A stretch of 64,000 nucleotides of DNA from Elusimicrobiota bacterium (GCA_016218545.1 JACRDQ010000019.1:1-64000); one strand, 5' to 3'. Positions 44,954-53,676 are shown, counted from the stretch's first letter. Notes: generated by a model not told the origin, from the sequence alone. Numbers and translations: made by a program.

Positions 44954-46459
44954 ATGAGCGCCGTCGCCCTCGTCCTGGCTCTGCTGGCCTCCGCCCCGGC
45001 GTCGGCGCAGATCTTCACGCCCCAGGAGGTCAAGCTCCTCGTCGACAAGAACGACGGGGCCGAGGCCAAGGCCCAGATCGTCTACCACTACTTCAAGAAG
45101 GATCGCGACCCCAGCCTCTCTCCGCCGGCGTGGGTGGACCAGACCCTCGACGCCATGCTCAAGAAGCCCGTCTGGCAGGACCCTGAGGAGGGCATCCTCA
45201 ACGAGGCCCAACTCTGGCAGGCCCCGTCCGCGGTCCTCTACGAGTTCTTCGAGCTCTGCCGCAAGTCCTTCCCTCCGGCCGACGGAGGCCAGCTCGCCCA
45301 GCCGGGCTCCCTCATCCGCGACTACGAGGACAACCGGGTCCGCTTTCAGATGGCGATCGACCGCCTCTACCGGGCGCGCCTGGGCAACTCCCTCGGCGGC
45401 CGCGGCCGCGCGGTGCTCGGCAACCTCGAGCTCATCCTCAAGGAGATGGACAGCGTCATGGAAGGGCTGACGTCCAACAGCATCGAGCGCTACAAGGCCG
45501 CGGTGCTCGCCATCGCCTCCCTCTCCAACGGCGTCCACTCCATCCTCAACGCCCCGCCGCGGGGCTACGCCCCGCCGGGCCCGGAGAAGCAGGGCTCCAA
45601 GGGCATGTCCTACCTGCTCAAGCTGGTGGGGGTGGGCCTCATCTTCTTCGCCGGCTGGGCCCTGGGCACGGGCCAGGAGGGGAAGATCCTCAAGGGCTGG
45701 GAGGACTACAAGATCAAGGCCAAGGAGTGGGCGCACGAGTACGAGCGGCAGTTCATGACGGTGAAGATCAACTACCTCGTGGGCGGCCCGGCCCTCCTCG
45801 GCGTCATCGTCGGGGCGGTGACCATGAACATCTTCGGCTTCCTCATCTTCTCCGGGTTCGGCATCTACGCGGGCCTCATCCTGCCGGGCTGGCTGCTCAA
45901 GAACGTCAAGTTCCGCCGGGCCCTCAAGTGCGAGGCCCAGCTCATGGACGCGCTGATCCTCATGTCCAACGGGCTCAAGTCGGGCGTCGACATCGTGCAG
46001 TGCTTCGAGCTCGTCCAGCGCGACCTCCACCCTCCCATCTCGGAGGAGTTCGGGCTGTGCATCAAGAACTACCAGCTCGGCACAAGCCTTGAGAAGGCCA
46101 TGGAGGGCATCATCGACCGGGTGCCCAGCCGCCTGCTCGCCTACATGATCAAGGCCGTCATCATCCAGCGCTCGGTCGGCGGCAACCTCACCAAGATCTT
46201 CGACCGCATCGTCGAGAACATCCGCGAGGAGGCCAAGCTCGTCGAGAAGACGGCGGCCATGACCGCCCAGCAGCGCATCCAGGCCATCGTGGTCGGCCTC
46301 ATGCCCTGGGTGATGCTCATCATCATGTGGGCCTTCCAGCCCAAGGTCATGAGCGAGTTCTACTTCAGCTTCATCGGCGTCCTGGTGCTCCTCTTCTGCA
46401 CGATCTGGATCTCGATCGGGATGAAGGTGGTCGACAAGCTGGGGGATATCAGGGTATGA
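44954..46459 (+). CDS. tadB: TadB-like pilus platform protein with signal peptide and periplasmic extension
   Basis: This 501-aa protein starts with a cleavable-looking signal peptide (SAVALVLALLASAPASAQ), then about 190 residues of soluble, helical sequence unlike TadB, a helix near 215-235, and a normal T2SF-type TadB core (from about 270, with LIFSGFGIYAGLILPGW, DALILMSNGLKSGVDIVQCF, SVGGNLTKIFDRI and two C-terminal helices). TadB alone is about 300 residues, so the N-terminal third is an addition that should face the periplasm. Its stop overlaps the tadC ATG. It works with TadC as the inner-membrane platform for TadA. Confidence 0.9.
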   Translation: MSAVALVLALLASAPASAQIFTPQEVKLLVDKNDGAEAKAQIVYHYFKKDRDPSLSPPAWVDQTLDAMLKKPVWQDPEEGILNEAQLWQAPSAVLYEFFELCRKSFPPADGGQLAQPGSLIRDYEDNRVRFQMAIDRLYRARLGNSLGGRGRAVLGNLELILKEMDSVMEGLTSNSIERYKAAVLAIASLSNGVHSILNAPPRGYAPPGPEKQGSKGMSYLLKLVGVGLIFFAGWALGTGQEGKILKGWEDYKIKAKEWAHEYERQFMTVKINYLVGGPALLGVIVGAVTMNIFGFLIFSGFGIYAGLILPGWLLKNVKFRRALKCEAQLMDALILMSNGLKSGVDIVQCFELVQRDLHPPISEEFGLCIKNYQLGTSLEKAMEGIIDRVPSRLLAYMIKAVIIQRSVGGNLTKIFDRIVENIREEAKLVEKTAAMTAQQRIQAIVVGLMPWVMLIIMWAFQPKVMSEFYFSFIGVLVLLFCTIWISIGMKVVDKLGDIRV

Positions 46460-47352
46460 GCGAGGGGATCCTGAAGTGGGTCATGCTCGCGGTGGGCATC
46501 CTGGGCTCCATGGCGGCCTACACGGCCGTCTCAAGGCTGCTCACGCCCCCGCCGCCTCCCTCCGAGACGGACCTCTCGCAGCTGGCCAAGCGCGAGGTCG
46601 GCATGACCTCGGCGTTCTCGCGCCTCAATCCGCACGGCAGCATCTGGGACCGGCTCGACCTCTTCCTGCTCAGGGCCCTGCGCCTGGAGGCCAAGCTCGA
46701 GGAGCTCCACATGCTCATGGGGCGCCCCGAGAAGCCGAGCCCCCTCGACATGCTCCATATGAAGGAGGTCCTCGCCGCGGTCATGGGAGGGGGCTTCGCG
46801 TGGCTCACCGGCTCCCCGGTCCTGCTCATCTTCGGGGTCGTGGGCTTCTTCATCCCGGACTCCATCTTCAACGGCCGGATCAGGACCCGGCAGACGGAGA
46901 TCATGCGGTCCTTCCCGACCTTCGTGGACCTGGCGGCGCTCACCATCGAGGCGGGCCTCGACTACATGACCGCCTTCGACCGCATCGTGAAGATCTCCAA
47001 GGATAAGTCCGAGCTCGAGGGCGAGGTCGGCAAGATGCTCGGGGAGGTCCAGCTCGGCTATTCGAGGCGGGACGCGCTCAAGCGATTCTCGATGAGGACC
47101 GGCATCCAGGAGATCCGCTCGTTCGTGGGACTCATCACCCAATCCGACGAGCTCGGCACGAGCCTGGTGGACCTGCTCCGCAACTACGCGGCCGACATGC
47201 GCTTCCGCCGCCTCAACAAAGCCGAGAAGCTCGCGGCCCAGGCGGCCACGAAGATGCTCATCCCTCTGATGGTCTTCATCTTCCCCACGGTCTTCATCAT
47301 GATGCTGGGCCCGATGCTGAAGAACCTGATGGCCGGGGGGTTCGGTTTCTGA
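46456..47352 (+). CDS. tadC: TadC-like pilus platform protein
   Basis: This 298-aa integral-membrane protein starts at the ATG overlapping the tadB stop. There is an N-terminal helix (about 7-24), a cytoplasmic stretch with LHMLMGRPEKPSPLDMLHMK, and then the T2SF core: LPDSIFNGRIRTRQ-like loop (FIPDSIFNGRIRTRQ), FPTFVDLAALTIEAGLDYM, QSDELGTSLVDLLRNYA, and C-terminal helices ending in FIMMLGPMLKNL. These are the TadC hallmarks. It pairs with TadB. It is the last tad core gene here; a TPR gene follows after 41 nt. Confidence 0.92.
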   Translation: MSEGILKWVMLAVGILGSMAAYTAVSRLLTPPPPPSETDLSQLAKREVGMTSAFSRLNPHGSIWDRLDLFLLRALRLEAKLEELHMLMGRPEKPSPLDMLHMKEVLAAVMGGGFAWLTGSPVLLIFGVVGFFIPDSIFNGRIRTRQTEIMRSFPTFVDLAALTIEAGLDYMTAFDRIVKISKDKSELEGEVGKMLGEVQLGYSRRDALKRFSMRTGIQEIRSFVGLITQSDELGTSLVDLLRNYAADMRFRRLNKAEKLAAQAATKMLIPLMVFIFPTVFIMMLGPMLKNLMAGGFGF

Positions 47353-47393
47353 GCCGCGCCTGTGCGCATGCATGACATCATAGAGGACATCTT

Positions 47394-48797
47394 ATGAACG
47401 AGGCCGCCAAGAAGTTCTCCGCGCTCCTGCTGCTGCTGCCCTCGCTGGCCATGGCGCAGGCCCTGCCCGCGGTCAAGGACACCGAGGGGCTGTTCCTGGA
47501 CATGTCGAAGGTGAACCTGGGCACCATCACCTCCGACGAGGACAAGCAGCGCTACATCTACACGATCCAGCTCGAGAAGGCGCGCATCACGAGGAAGACC
47601 CTCAAGGGCGTCTACGAGAACGCCTTCGACCTCTACCGCAAGGGGGAGTTCGACGCGGCCAAGGAGCTCGCCGGCCGCATCATCGCCATCGATCCGGGCT
47701 ACGAGGACGCGGCCATCCTGCGGCGGGCCTCGGACGAGCTGCACGGCTCGCAGAAGCCCCGGTTCTCCGAGAAGAAGCTCATCGAGAGCAAGTTCGAGGA
47801 GGGCATGGCCCTCTACCGGCAGGGGAGGCTCGTCGAGGCCACGGGACGCTGGGAGGAGGCGGTCAAGCTCTCGCCCACCAACCTCAAGGCCCGCTACTGG
47901 CTCAGGAAGGCGCGCAAGGAGATGGCTGAGGAGCACTTCCGCCGCGGAGAGCGCGCCTACCGCCAGCATCGGCTCCGGGAGGCCCTCGACCAGTGGTATT
48001 CGGCGCTGGTCCTCAACCCCCGCTATCCCAGGCTCTCGGGCCTGATCGCCCGGGCGGAAGCCGAGACCCGCGACGCCGACGCCAACGAGAAGCTCCAGCA
48101 GGCTCTCAACCTTTACAGCCAGGGGCAGACCGAGGACGCCCTCCGGATCCTGGACTCCATCCTCGAGACCGGGCCCGGCAACACCAAGGCCGTCAAGCTC
48201 ATGGCGGAGATCCGGGCCGAGATCGCGGCGCAGCACATCACCCAGGGCCGGCAGCACTACGAGTCCCGGAAGTTCGAGAAGGCCATCGCCGAGTGGAAGA
48301 AGGCCGTGACCTTCGGCTATGATTCCCGCGCCGCGGACCAGCTGATCGCGCGCGCCAAGGAGGCGATGCGTCGCGAGGAGACGCGCAAGACCCGCGAGGT
48401 CGAGCTCGCCAAGCGGCGCGAGGAGGAAGCCAGGAAGGCGGAGGAGGAGGCCAAGGCCAGGGAGGAGGAGGAGCGCCGTAAGGCGGAGGCCGCGGCCAAG
48501 GCCGGCAAGGCGTACACGCCTCCCGCGTCCGGGCCTACCGCTGCGGCCGCGCCCGCGGCCGCGGGCGCGCCCCCGTCGGCGGGCGGGACGGCGGGCGCCG
48601 GCCCGGCCGTGGGCGCCATCTCGGAGGACGCCCGACGTTCGTCCCAGCAGCATTACCTCTCCGGCGTCATCTACTTCCAGAAGGGCGATTACGTGAAGGC
48701 CCGCGACGAGTGGACCCTGTCCCTGCAGCTCGACCCGGGCAACTCCGACGCGAAGGCGGGCCTCGAGCGCATCGAGAAGCTTTATGGCGGGAAATAG
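47394..48797 (+). CDS. Secreted TPR protein, TadD-like in position
   Basis: This 467-aa protein has a signal peptide (LLLLPSLAMA, cleavage near 21). TPR-like helical pairs run at about 80-320 (AFDLYRKGEFDAAKELAGRI, GMALYRQGRLVEATGRWEEA, ALNLYSQGQTEDALRILDSI, QHYESRKFEKAIAEWKKA). A highly charged, Lys/Glu/Ala coiled stretch and a Pro/Ala/Gly linker come next (about 330-410), and a last TPR ends the protein (YFQKGDYVKARDEWTLSLQL). TadD lipoproteins in tad loci are also TPR proteins, but this one has no lipobox and is longer. It probably helps pilus assembly or binds cell wall. The next gene begins immediately after its stop. Confidence 0.75.
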   Translation: MNEAAKKFSALLLLLPSLAMAQALPAVKDTEGLFLDMSKVNLGTITSDEDKQRYIYTIQLEKARITRKTLKGVYENAFDLYRKGEFDAAKELAGRIIAIDPGYEDAAILRRASDELHGSQKPRFSEKKLIESKFEEGMALYRQGRLVEATGRWEEAVKLSPTNLKARYWLRKARKEMAEEHFRRGERAYRQHRLREALDQWYSALVLNPRYPRLSGLIARAEAETRDADANEKLQQALNLYSQGQTEDALRILDSILETGPGNTKAVKLMAEIRAEIAAQHITQGRQHYESRKFEKAIAEWKKAVTFGYDSRAADQLIARAKEAMRREETRKTREVELAKRREEEARKAEEEAKAREEEERRKAEAAAKAGKAYTPPASGPTAAAAPAAAGAPPSAGGTAGAGPAVGAISEDARRSSQQHYLSGVIYFQKGDYVKARDEWTLSLQLDPGNSDAKAGLERIEKLYGGK

Positions 48798-49916
48798 ATG
48801 AGACTGACCGCGAAGTGGGCGTTGTGGTTCCTGGGGATCGGCATCTATGTGCTCTTCCTCGGGGGCATCTTCTATTACAACCTCTTCAAGTGGAACTTCG
48901 ACGAGCGGCTCAAGCTCGAGATCCTCGACCTCGTCCGGGTCCACGCGGCCAAGCTCATCACGGGCCTCTCGCGCAACCAGCAGGCGATCACCATGGATGA
49001 ACTCGATACCATCACCCAGCTCGCCAAGGACGAGCGCGTGGCCTCGCTGCTCTACCTCAACAAGTACGGCGAGGTCCGGTGGTTCAAGGACCCGTCGAGG
49101 ATCACCGAGAGCTTCGACCAGTTCTCCAAGGAGGTCACGATCCCGACCGACGCCATCGAGCAGGCCTGGCTGTCGAAGTCGTACATGATCCGGGCCATCC
49201 CGAACATGCCCCTCTACGACATCGCCATCCCGCTGTCCACGCGCGGGGAGGTCATGGGCGTCATCAACATGCAGGTCAGCCGCGAGGGGGTCGTCAAGCA
49301 CATCAACGCCGCGATGCGCAAATACGTGGTGGGCGCGATCGGCGTGCTCCTCCTCATGGGCATCCCCCTGTACTTCTTCATGCACCATTTCGTGATCAAC
49401 CCGCTGCTCCAGCTGCGCGACACCATCGAGAGCATCTCGCTCAAGAGCCTCGAGATCAAGTTCCCGCCCCGGCAGGACGAGATCGGCGACCTCGCGGTGA
49501 CCCTGGCCAACTTCCTGGGCAAGGTGAGCCGCGAGCTGGCCAACACCATGGTCCGCGAGAAGCAGCGGGGACAGGCCGAGTCGCGCTGGTGGAAGACGAT
49601 CCTGGCCGCCATCGTGGCCAAGAACCATCGCGCCATCGTGGTCGACGAGGACAACTCCGTCCTCTACACCAACTTCCAGTTGACCGGCACCGTGGCCGCG
49701 GACGGCAAGATGCATCTCCTCGACGTCATCGACACGCAGCAGCAGGACGTCCTGAGGCTGGTGGGAGTCGCGCTCGACCGCCCCAACCAGGTCGTGGAGG
49801 CCGACACGATGTTCCGCGCCGAGCCTTGCCACGTCCGGGCCGTGCACCTCGAGGAGGAGGGAGAACTCCGGCGCACCCTCATCATCTTCGAGTCGAAGAC
49901 CGGCGCCCGAGTCTGA
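48798..49916 (+). CDS. Membrane sensor protein (Cache-like, HAMP, PAS-like) without a kinase domain
   Basis: This 372-aa protein has helix 1 at about 8-28, a periplasmic sensing domain at about 30-170 of single-Cache type (RVASLLYLNKYGEVRWFKDP, YDIAIPLSTRGEVMGVINMQ), helix 2 at about 174-195 and a HAMP linker (INPLLQLRDTIESISLKSLE). A C-terminal PAS-like domain at about 265-372 contains AIVVDEDNSVLYTNFQLTGT. No histidine kinase, cyclase or methyl-accepting domain follows. The protein must signal through partners; the gene behind it, 1 nt away, is a Ser/Thr kinase. It starts at the ATG directly after the TPR gene stop. Confidence 0.8.
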   Translation: MRLTAKWALWFLGIGIYVLFLGGIFYYNLFKWNFDERLKLEILDLVRVHAAKLITGLSRNQQAITMDELDTITQLAKDERVASLLYLNKYGEVRWFKDPSRITESFDQFSKEVTIPTDAIEQAWLSKSYMIRAIPNMPLYDIAIPLSTRGEVMGVINMQVSREGVVKHINAAMRKYVVGAIGVLLLMGIPLYFFMHHFVINPLLQLRDTIESISLKSLEIKFPPRQDEIGDLAVTLANFLGKVSRELANTMVREKQRGQAESRWWKTILAAIVAKNHRAIVVDEDNSVLYTNFQLTGTVAADGKMHLLDVIDTQQQDVLRLVGVALDRPNQVVEADTMFRAEPCHVRAVHLEEEGELRRTLIIFESKTGARV

Positions 49917-49917
49917 C

Positions 49918-51783
49918 GTGACGGCGCCGGACGGGATCCAGGTCCTCTATTTCGACGAGCTCCTCAGGGACCTCCAGGGGCTCGCCCTCTCCCTGAAGGA
50001 GAATCCTCTCTACGCCGCCGCCGCGGTCCTGGCCGTCGCCGCGCTGGGCGTCTGGCGCTTCCTGCAGCGCGGCCGCCGCAGCAAGGTCCAGGACGCCATC
50101 CTTGAGATCCGGGAGCGCTCGGCCTGCCGTCCTGAGGAGGCCTACGCCCTCTACGCCTCCTTCCTGGCTCGGGGAGGGGAGGCCTCTCAGATCCCGGCTG
50201 CGGCGCTCGTCGCCTTCCTGTCTCCGGCGCGCGAAGGTGAGCTCCTGAGGGTCCTGGCGGACGCCGCGGCCCGGCTCCCGGCGGGCTACCTCCTCGACGC
50301 CGTCTCGGCCCTGGCGGAGAAGAAGCGGACCGGGACGGCGCGCCTCCTGCTCACCGACCGCCTCCTGGAACGCGCTTCGCAGGCCCCGAAGGACGCGGAC
50401 AAGGCCGTAGCCGTCTTCCTTAAGCTCACCGAGGTCGGAGCCCTGGTCGGGGAGCGCTCCAGGTCCCTGACTCCGGATTGCCGTTTGGCGTTGGCCGCGG
50501 CCCTGGAGCGCCAAGGGTTGCCGGAGAAGGCCCTGGAACTCAGGGAGAGCACGGCGCCCCGCGACCCGCGCACGCTCCGCTTGAAGGCCCAGGTCCTCTT
50601 CGCGCAGGGGCATCCGGGGGAGGCCGTCGAGTTCCTCAATACGCTCGGGCGTCCCGAATGGAACGACGCCGACATCATCCTGGCCCTGCGCTGCCACGTC
50701 GCCTTGAGGGACACGGGCCGTTCCAGGGACGTCTTCGCCTCCCTGCGCCTGCGCAAGAGTCTTCCGGCCAAGGAGGTCCCGGACGTCTACTACGAGTACG
50801 GGGCCTTCATGGAGGCTCATGGCGAGGACAGGGCGGCGCTCGAGGCCTTCTCCAGGCTCCAAGCCGATGCGGTGGATTTCAAGGACGGTCTTCAGCGGTG
50901 GCAGCGGCTCCGGGACCAGGCCTCGGCCGCGCCCCCGCCTGCCCCGGCCGGCCCGGCCCTCCCTGCGCCGGCTGCCGCCGTCCCCGCCCCCCAGGCCGCG
51001 CCCGGGAGGATCGGCGGCAAATACGAGCTCCGCAGGCTCATCGGCAAGGGCGGGATGGGCCAGGTCTTCGAGGCCTGGGATCACTCGCTCGAGCGTCGGG
51101 TGGCGGTCAAGAAGATGGCCGCGGAGATCAAGGACTCCCCGAAGCTGAGGGAGCGGTTCCTCGAGGAGGCCAAGATCGTCTCCCACCTGTCGCACCCGTT
51201 CATCGTCCCGATCCATGAGATCGTGCAGGAAGGCGGGGAGATCTACCTCGTCTTCGACTTCGTCGAGGGCCGATCCCTCTCCCAGGTGCTCGACGAGAAA
51301 GGGCGCCTGGGATTCCAGGAGTGCCGGGAGGTCTTCCGTTCCGTGTGCCAGGCGGTGGACCATGCCCATCGCAGCCGCGTCCTGCACCGGGACCTCAAGC
51401 CGGCCAACGTCATGGTGGACGTCCACGGCCTGGCCAGGGTCATGGATTTCGGGGTCGCGCGCCGGGCCCAGGACGCGGCCCATCACGAGGTCATCGGCAC
51501 GCCCCTCTACATGGCTCCCGAGCAGCACCTCGGCACGGCCACGCCCGCGTCGGACGTCTTCGCCCTGGGGGTCTGCCTCTACGAGTGCCTTGCCGGGGAG
51601 GCTCCGTTCAAGGGGCCGGATTATCTCGCGCAGAAGCAGAGGGCCAAGTACAAGCCCCTCTCCTCCGTCGCGGCCGGCCTGCCCGCCGGCATCGACGCCG
51701 TGGTCGGGGAGGCCCTGGCGACGGACCCCGCCAGGAGACCCCCGGACGCGATGGGGCTGCTCCAGCGCCTCCTGGCGTTGTAG
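49918..51783 (+). CDS. Ser/Thr protein kinase with N-terminal membrane helix and TPR-like region
   Basis: This 621-aa protein starts at GTG 49918. One helix (about 32-48) is followed by some 300 residues of TPR-like helices (YALYASFLARGGEASQIPAA, AVEFLNTLGRPEWNDADII) and a Pro/Ala linker. A complete eukaryotic-like kinase occupies about 362-620: IGKGGMGQVFEAWD, VAVKKMAAE, HRDLKPANVMVDVHG, DFGVARRA and GTPLYMAPEQ, so it should be active. Bacterial kinases of this type usually carry the kinase first and sensor modules after the membrane helix; here the order is reversed. It is coupled to the upstream sensor gene, so the pair may form one pathway that controls the adjacent pilus or regulators. 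Confidence 0.92.
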   Translation: MTAPDGIQVLYFDELLRDLQGLALSLKENPLYAAAAVLAVAALGVWRFLQRGRRSKVQDAILEIRERSACRPEEAYALYASFLARGGEASQIPAAALVAFLSPAREGELLRVLADAAARLPAGYLLDAVSALAEKKRTGTARLLLTDRLLERASQAPKDADKAVAVFLKLTEVGALVGERSRSLTPDCRLALAAALERQGLPEKALELRESTAPRDPRTLRLKAQVLFAQGHPGEAVEFLNTLGRPEWNDADIILALRCHVALRDTGRSRDVFASLRLRKSLPAKEVPDVYYEYGAFMEAHGEDRAALEAFSRLQADAVDFKDGLQRWQRLRDQASAAPPPAPAGPALPAPAAAVPAPQAAPGRIGGKYELRRLIGKGGMGQVFEAWDHSLERRVAVKKMAAEIKDSPKLRERFLEEAKIVSHLSHPFIVPIHEIVQEGGEIYLVFDFVEGRSLSQVLDEKGRLGFQECREVFRSVCQAVDHAHRSRVLHRDLKPANVMVDVHGLARVMDFGVARRAQDAAHHEVIGTPLYMAPEQHLGTATPASDVFALGVCLYECLAGEAPFKGPDYLAQKQRAKYKPLSSVAAGLPAGIDAVVGEALATDPARRPPDAMGLLQRLLAL

Positions 51784-51786
51784 CCC

Positions 51787-51816
51787 TTGCATGTTTCCCC
51801 TTAAGTCTGTTAATCT
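51787..51816 (+). promoter_or_regulatory. Promoter-like sequence
   Basis: TTGCAT (51787-51792), an 18-nt spacer and TAATCT (51811-51816) lie just after the kinase gene stop. A GAGGAGG ribosome site follows before the GTG at 51845. Confidence 0.4.
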
Positions 51817-51844
51817 TTACCCCTCTAGTGGCAGAGGAGGCAGA

Positions 51845-52291
51845 GTGAATTATCAGATCAAGCGCATCCATCCCTACTGGCATTCCAATCCGCTGATCCT
51901 GGCGGCCGTCGCCGTCGGGGTGGTCATCGGGCTCGTCGGCATCAGGCTGGATTCGCCGTTCATGCGGGGGCTCGTGGTCGCGCTCGGCTGCCTGCTGGCG
52001 GGAGGCTCGATCCTGGCCATGGCCCGCCCCGTCCTCTCCGCCTTCTTCGCGACCCTCGGCCTCATCGGAGGCCTGTTCGTCTTCCTGCGGCCCGGCTCGC
52101 AGTACGCCGAGAGCATGGTGCTGTGGCAGAAATTCCTCTCCACCGCCCTCTTCGTCTACTTCTACACCATCCTCTGGGATTCCATCGCCCTGGTGGCCGC
52201 GGCGCTCTACAATTTCTTCAGCGACACCGTGGGCTTGGGCGGGATCAAGCTCGACCTGGAGTCCGACGAGACTTCGGGAGAGGCGAGCTGA
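51845..52291 (+). CDS. Small polytopic membrane protein of unknown function
   Basis: This 148-aa protein starts at GTG 51845, 4 nt after a strong GAGGAGG-type site. Three to four hydrophobic stretches lie at about 14-32, 40-58, 60-82 and 95-122 (LSTALFVYFYTILWDSIALV), followed by an acidic tail (LDLESDETSGEAS). No catalytic motif is visible and I do not recognise the family. It is 12 nt before a regulator gene, so it may be a membrane partner or simply share the transcript. Confidence 0.6.
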   Translation: MNYQIKRIHPYWHSNPLILAAVAVGVVIGLVGIRLDSPFMRGLVVALGCLLAGGSILAMARPVLSAFFATLGLIGGLFVFLRPGSQYAESMVLWQKFLSTALFVYFYTILWDSIALVAAALYNFFSDTVGLGGIKLDLESDETSGEAS

Positions 52292-52303
52292 TCCGGAGCG
52301 ACC

Positions 52304-53110
52304 ATGAGGATCAACGCGGTCTACGCTTCGCGGGACCCTAACCGCGCCGGCGTGGTCCTGGAGGCGATGGGGGCCAACAACATCGCCGTGACCATCGCCC
52401 AGCGCTCCAAAGAGGTGCTGGGCCTGCTGGCCAACCGCAGCTGCGACCTCCTGCTCGTCGGCCAGAAGCTCGCCGATGAGGACGGGGTCGGTCTCGTCAA
52501 GAACCTCCGCCAGCGGGGGCCCACGAGGACGCTCCCCATCATCGCGCTGGTCGAGCACGCCGAGTTGGCGGCGCAGACGGAGGGCAGGCCCAAGACCCCC
52601 TACGCCGGCTTCTACACCACGGCTCCGGCCGCGGGGGGGCAGGCCCAACCGCCGGCCGCCACCAAGGAGAAGATGAGCCTGCGCCTGGCTTTCTTCCAGG
52701 CCGGAGCGGACGAGTGCCTCTCCCTCAACTGGGATGTCGCCGAGTGCGTCGCCCGCATCAAGGCGGTGCTGCGGCGCATCCAGATCAATCCTTCTGAGGA
52801 GATCATCAAGATGGGCGAGGTGGAGCTCAACCTCACGAGCTACACCGTCCATGTGGCGGGCAAGCAGGTCGCCCTGACCTCCAAGGAGTTGGACCTTCTG
52901 TACGTTTTCTTGAGCTCCGCCAACCGGGTCTTGAGCCGCCCCTACCTCATCGAGCGCGTCTGGGGCTACAACTACTTCGGCTCTCCCCGCACGGTGGACG
53001 TGCACGTGAGGCGTCTCAGGGAGAAACTGGGAAAGGCCTCACGCTTCATCACGACCATCCCGTGCGTGGGCTACAAGCTCGTCCCGCCGGGCGGAGACAT
53101 GAGGAGGTAG
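52304..53110 (+). CDS. OmpR-type regulator with a degenerate receiver (pseudo-receiver)
   Basis: This 268-aa protein has an N-terminal receiver-like domain and an intact C-terminal winged helix (about 168-262; LTSKELDLLYVFLSSANRVL, TVDVHVRRLREKLGK, GYKLVPP). The receiver lacks the phospho-acceptor Asp: the strand reads CDLLLVGQKLADEDG, with Gly53 at that site. The acidic pair after strand 1 and the conserved Lys are also missing (YASRDPN; ECLSLNWD). An insertion of about 40 residues (about 88-130, Pro/Ala/Gly-rich with TEGRPKTPY) interrupts it. It should bind DNA without phosphorylation. A normal receiver gene follows 4 nt later and may substitute or dimerise. Confidence 0.88.
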   Translation: MRINAVYASRDPNRAGVVLEAMGANNIAVTIAQRSKEVLGLLANRSCDLLLVGQKLADEDGVGLVKNLRQRGPTRTLPIIALVEHAELAAQTEGRPKTPYAGFYTTAPAAGGQAQPPAATKEKMSLRLAFFQAGADECLSLNWDVAECVARIKAVLRRIQINPSEEIIKMGEVELNLTSYTVHVAGKQVALTSKELDLLYVFLSSANRVLSRPYLIERVWGYNYFGSPRTVDVHVRRLREKLGKASRFITTIPCVGYKLVPPGGDMRR

Positions 53111-53114
53111 TACG

Positions 53115-53501
53115 ATGGCCGACCCCAACAAGCTCTTGATCATCGACGACGACGCGCATCTGCGGGAGAGCCTCGCCGAGGTCCTCGAGCTCGAGGGCTT
53201 CGAGTGCCACCAGGCGGGCACGGCCCAGAGCGGCATCGACGCGGCCATCAAGCTCGGCCCCGACGCGGTCATCATGGACATCCAGCTCCCGGACTCCTCC
53301 GGCTTCCAGATCTGCTCGACTTTGCGCAAGCGCTCCAAGACGACCATCCTCATCATGATGACCGGGCGGTTCCTCTCCTCGGAGGAGAAGAAGCAGGGCT
53401 TCGAGCTCGGGGCCGACGAGTATATCACCAAGCCTTTCGACCTGACGGAGCTGACGGCGCGTCTCAGGCAGCTCCTCTCCCGTCCTCGCGGCGGGGCCTG
53501 A
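53115..53501 (+). CDS. Response-regulator receiver protein
   Basis: This 128-aa receiver has all key residues: IIDDDAHLRE, phospho-acceptor in AVIMDIQLPDSSGF, MMTGRF and ITKPFDLTEL. No output domain follows. It lies 4 nt after the pseudo-receiver regulator and upstream of a histidine kinase, separated by an inverted-repeat region of 175 bases. It could receive phosphate from that kinase and work with the OmpR-type protein, or with the other stand-alone receivers in the window. Confidence 0.9.
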   Translation: MADPNKLLIIDDDAHLRESLAEVLELEGFECHQAGTAQSGIDAAIKLGPDAVIMDIQLPDSSGFQICSTLRKRSKTTILIMMTGRFLSSEEKKQGFELGADEYITKPFDLTELTARLRQLLSRPRGGA

Positions 53502-53568
53502 GGCTCCCTCCGCGGGCGGCGTCCTTCGTCGTAAGCGCAATATTTCCTCAATAACGTTGCCCTACAAT

Positions 53569-53662
53569 GGGGTCAGACCCTGACATTGCGGAACCTGACA
53601 TTGCCATTGTGACGATTTCGCGGGTTCCAATGTCAGGTTCCGCAATGTCAGGGTCTGACCCC
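53569..53662. repeat. 35-bp perfect inverted repeat in front of the histidine kinase gene
   Basis: Left arm 53569-53603 and right arm 53628-53662 are perfect reverse complements, separated by 24 bases. Each arm holds two direct copies of CCTGACATTGC (outer and inner), so the structure is nested. The outer part, GGGGTCAGACCC, resembles short intergenic sites at 9394, 32206 and 58792. The element occupies most of the 175-base gap between the receiver and kinase genes. No transposase is next to it. It could be a REP-like or MITE-like unit, a terminator, or an operator. Confidence 0.85.
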
Positions 53663-53676
53663 AACAGAATCTGAAT

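Noticed and set aside
47184..49847. An 887-codon minus-strand frame across tadC, the TPR gene and the sensor gene
   Set aside because: It spans three supported genes and has low-complexity Leu/Gly/Arg sequence only.
53665..53670. CAGAAT as a leaderless promoter of the histidine kinase gene
   Set aside because: The 6-nt spacing to the ATG fits, but there is no TGn or -35 and the hexamer borders the inverted repeat, so I did not count it with the other seven.
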